A stretch of 64,000 bases of DNA from Pseudolysobacter antarcticus (GTDB taxonomy: Bacteria > Pseudomonadota > Gammaproteobacteria > Xanthomonadales > Rhodanobacteraceae), in the NCBI RefSeq assembly GCF_004168365.1, contig NZ_CP035704.1, positions 1,674,001-1,738,000 on the forward strand, written 5' to 3'. Under the pieces are notes generated by a model. That model was given only the letters and a program-made list of their open reading frames with translations. It was not told the origin of the DNA and did no database searches. The translations under genes and the position numbers were made by a program. This document shows, piece by piece, positions 63,480-64,000 of the stretch; positions within the stretch are counted from its first letter, which is position 1, and each line of letters opens with the position of its first letter.

Positions 63480-64000
63480 ACACTGGCACCGGAATATCGG
63501 ATTGGAACGCGCTCGACGATGCCCAGCGTGCCGTGTTGCTGGCGCGTCCGGCGCTCAGCAACAACGAAGAAATACGCGATGCCGTGCGCCGCATCATCGC
63601 GCAGGTCCGGGCTGATGGTGACAGCACCTTGCGTGCATTGACGCGACGGTTTGATGGCATCGAGATTGCGGATTTCGCGGTCAGCGCCGGGGAATTCGCC
63701 GCTGCCGAACGGATCGTCCCTGACGAAATAAAAGACGCGCTGGATGCTGCGATAAGGCGCATCGAACAATTCCATCGTGCGGCGATGCTCGCTGATGTTC
63801 GGGTCGAGACTGCGCCTGGCGTTGTCTGCGAACGAGTGCAGCGACCGATCGAAAAGGTCGGCCTGTATGTGCCAGCCGGCACTGCGCCGCTGCCATCCAC
63901 GGCGATCATGCTCGGCGTGCCGGCGCGGCTCGCACTTTGCCCGCAGGTGGTACTGTGCACGCCGCCGACGCGCGATGGCGGCTGTGATCCGGTGGTGCTG
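63476..64000 (+). CDS. hisD: Histidinol dehydrogenase HisD (3' truncated by window edge)
   Basis: The first 175 codons of HisD, which oxidises histidinol to histidine with NAD. The N-terminal part matches the family: [20 protein letters not shown], then [20 protein letters not shown], then [20 protein letters not shown]. The usual GGTAPLPST loop reads AGTAPLPST. The reading frame continues beyond the window. The ATG overlaps the hisG stop as ATGA, so the his operon is compact. Confidence 0.95.
   Translation, partial: MNTGTGISDWNALDDAQRAVLLARPALSNNEEIRDAVRRIIAQVRADGDSTLRALTRRFDGIEIADFAVSAGEFAAAERIVPDEIKDALDAAIRRIEQFHRAAMLADVRVETAPGVVCERVQRPIEKVGLYVPAGTAPLPSTAIMLGVPARLALCPQVVLCTPPTRDGGCDPVVL

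Overview
The window looks like a chromosomal segment of a gammaproteobacterium of the order Lysobacterales (Xanthomonadales), probably Rhodanobacteraceae-like. Supporting signs are the order trpR-like gene, long-form hisG, hisD; a lexA-imuA-imuB-dnaE2 mutagenesis cassette; an ECF sigma factor of the TIGR02999 type beside a Ser/Thr kinase with TPR repeats; an IPTL-CTERM surface protein; and secreted proteins with a short Phe/Gly/acidic C-terminal tail. This assignment is inference; no rRNA lies in the window.

From 1 to 35.1 kb the segment is dominated by DNA repair genes, mixed with small stress genes. Nucleotides 1-4114 carry an MrfA-type helicase (its 5' part is outside the window), an MrfB-type exonuclease, an AlkB-like dioxygenase and an SRAP (abasic-site shielding) protein. 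Next come a His-rich small protein with a hemerythrin, a divergent NRAMP transporter, a delta-60-repeat secreted protein, a surface protein with a sorting-signal-like tail, and a TPR Ser/Thr kinase convergent with an ECF sigma factor. A BON/glycine-zipper stress pair follows. At 15.4-21.2 kb is the complete ligase-associated cassette: MBL-fold exonuclease, ATP-dependent ligase, Lhr-like helicase and PdeM phosphoesterase. At 21.6-26.7 kb Ku is divergent from a DUF2188/YqjD/YqjE/small membrane protein/LigD series, giving a full two-component NHEJ system. An HU-like protein, a PHB-depolymerase-family esterase and a small secreted protein precede lexA-imuA-imuB-dnaE2 (29.4-35.1 kb), with a near-perfect palindrome just before lexA.

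From 35.2 to 40.1 kb lies an AT-richer accessory patch: a GYF-domain membrane protein, an XRE regulator with a perfect 9-bp dyad upstream, an intact IS3-family element abutting a second IS end and truncating an IS1595-type transposase, and an unrecognised HTH-like protein. It ends at tRNA-Glu and tRNA-Ala genes.

From 40.3 to 49.9 kb is a four-gene RND efflux operon (mdtA-mdtB-mdtC-outer-membrane factor). It is followed by an EF-G paralogue, secreted proteins (threefold-repeat protein, beta-helix protein, M14 carboxypeptidase, and a kelch/Ig/IPTL-CTERM protein split by a poly-G frameshift), a YfcG-like glutathione transferase, and the start of the histidine operon, which runs off the right edge inside hisD.
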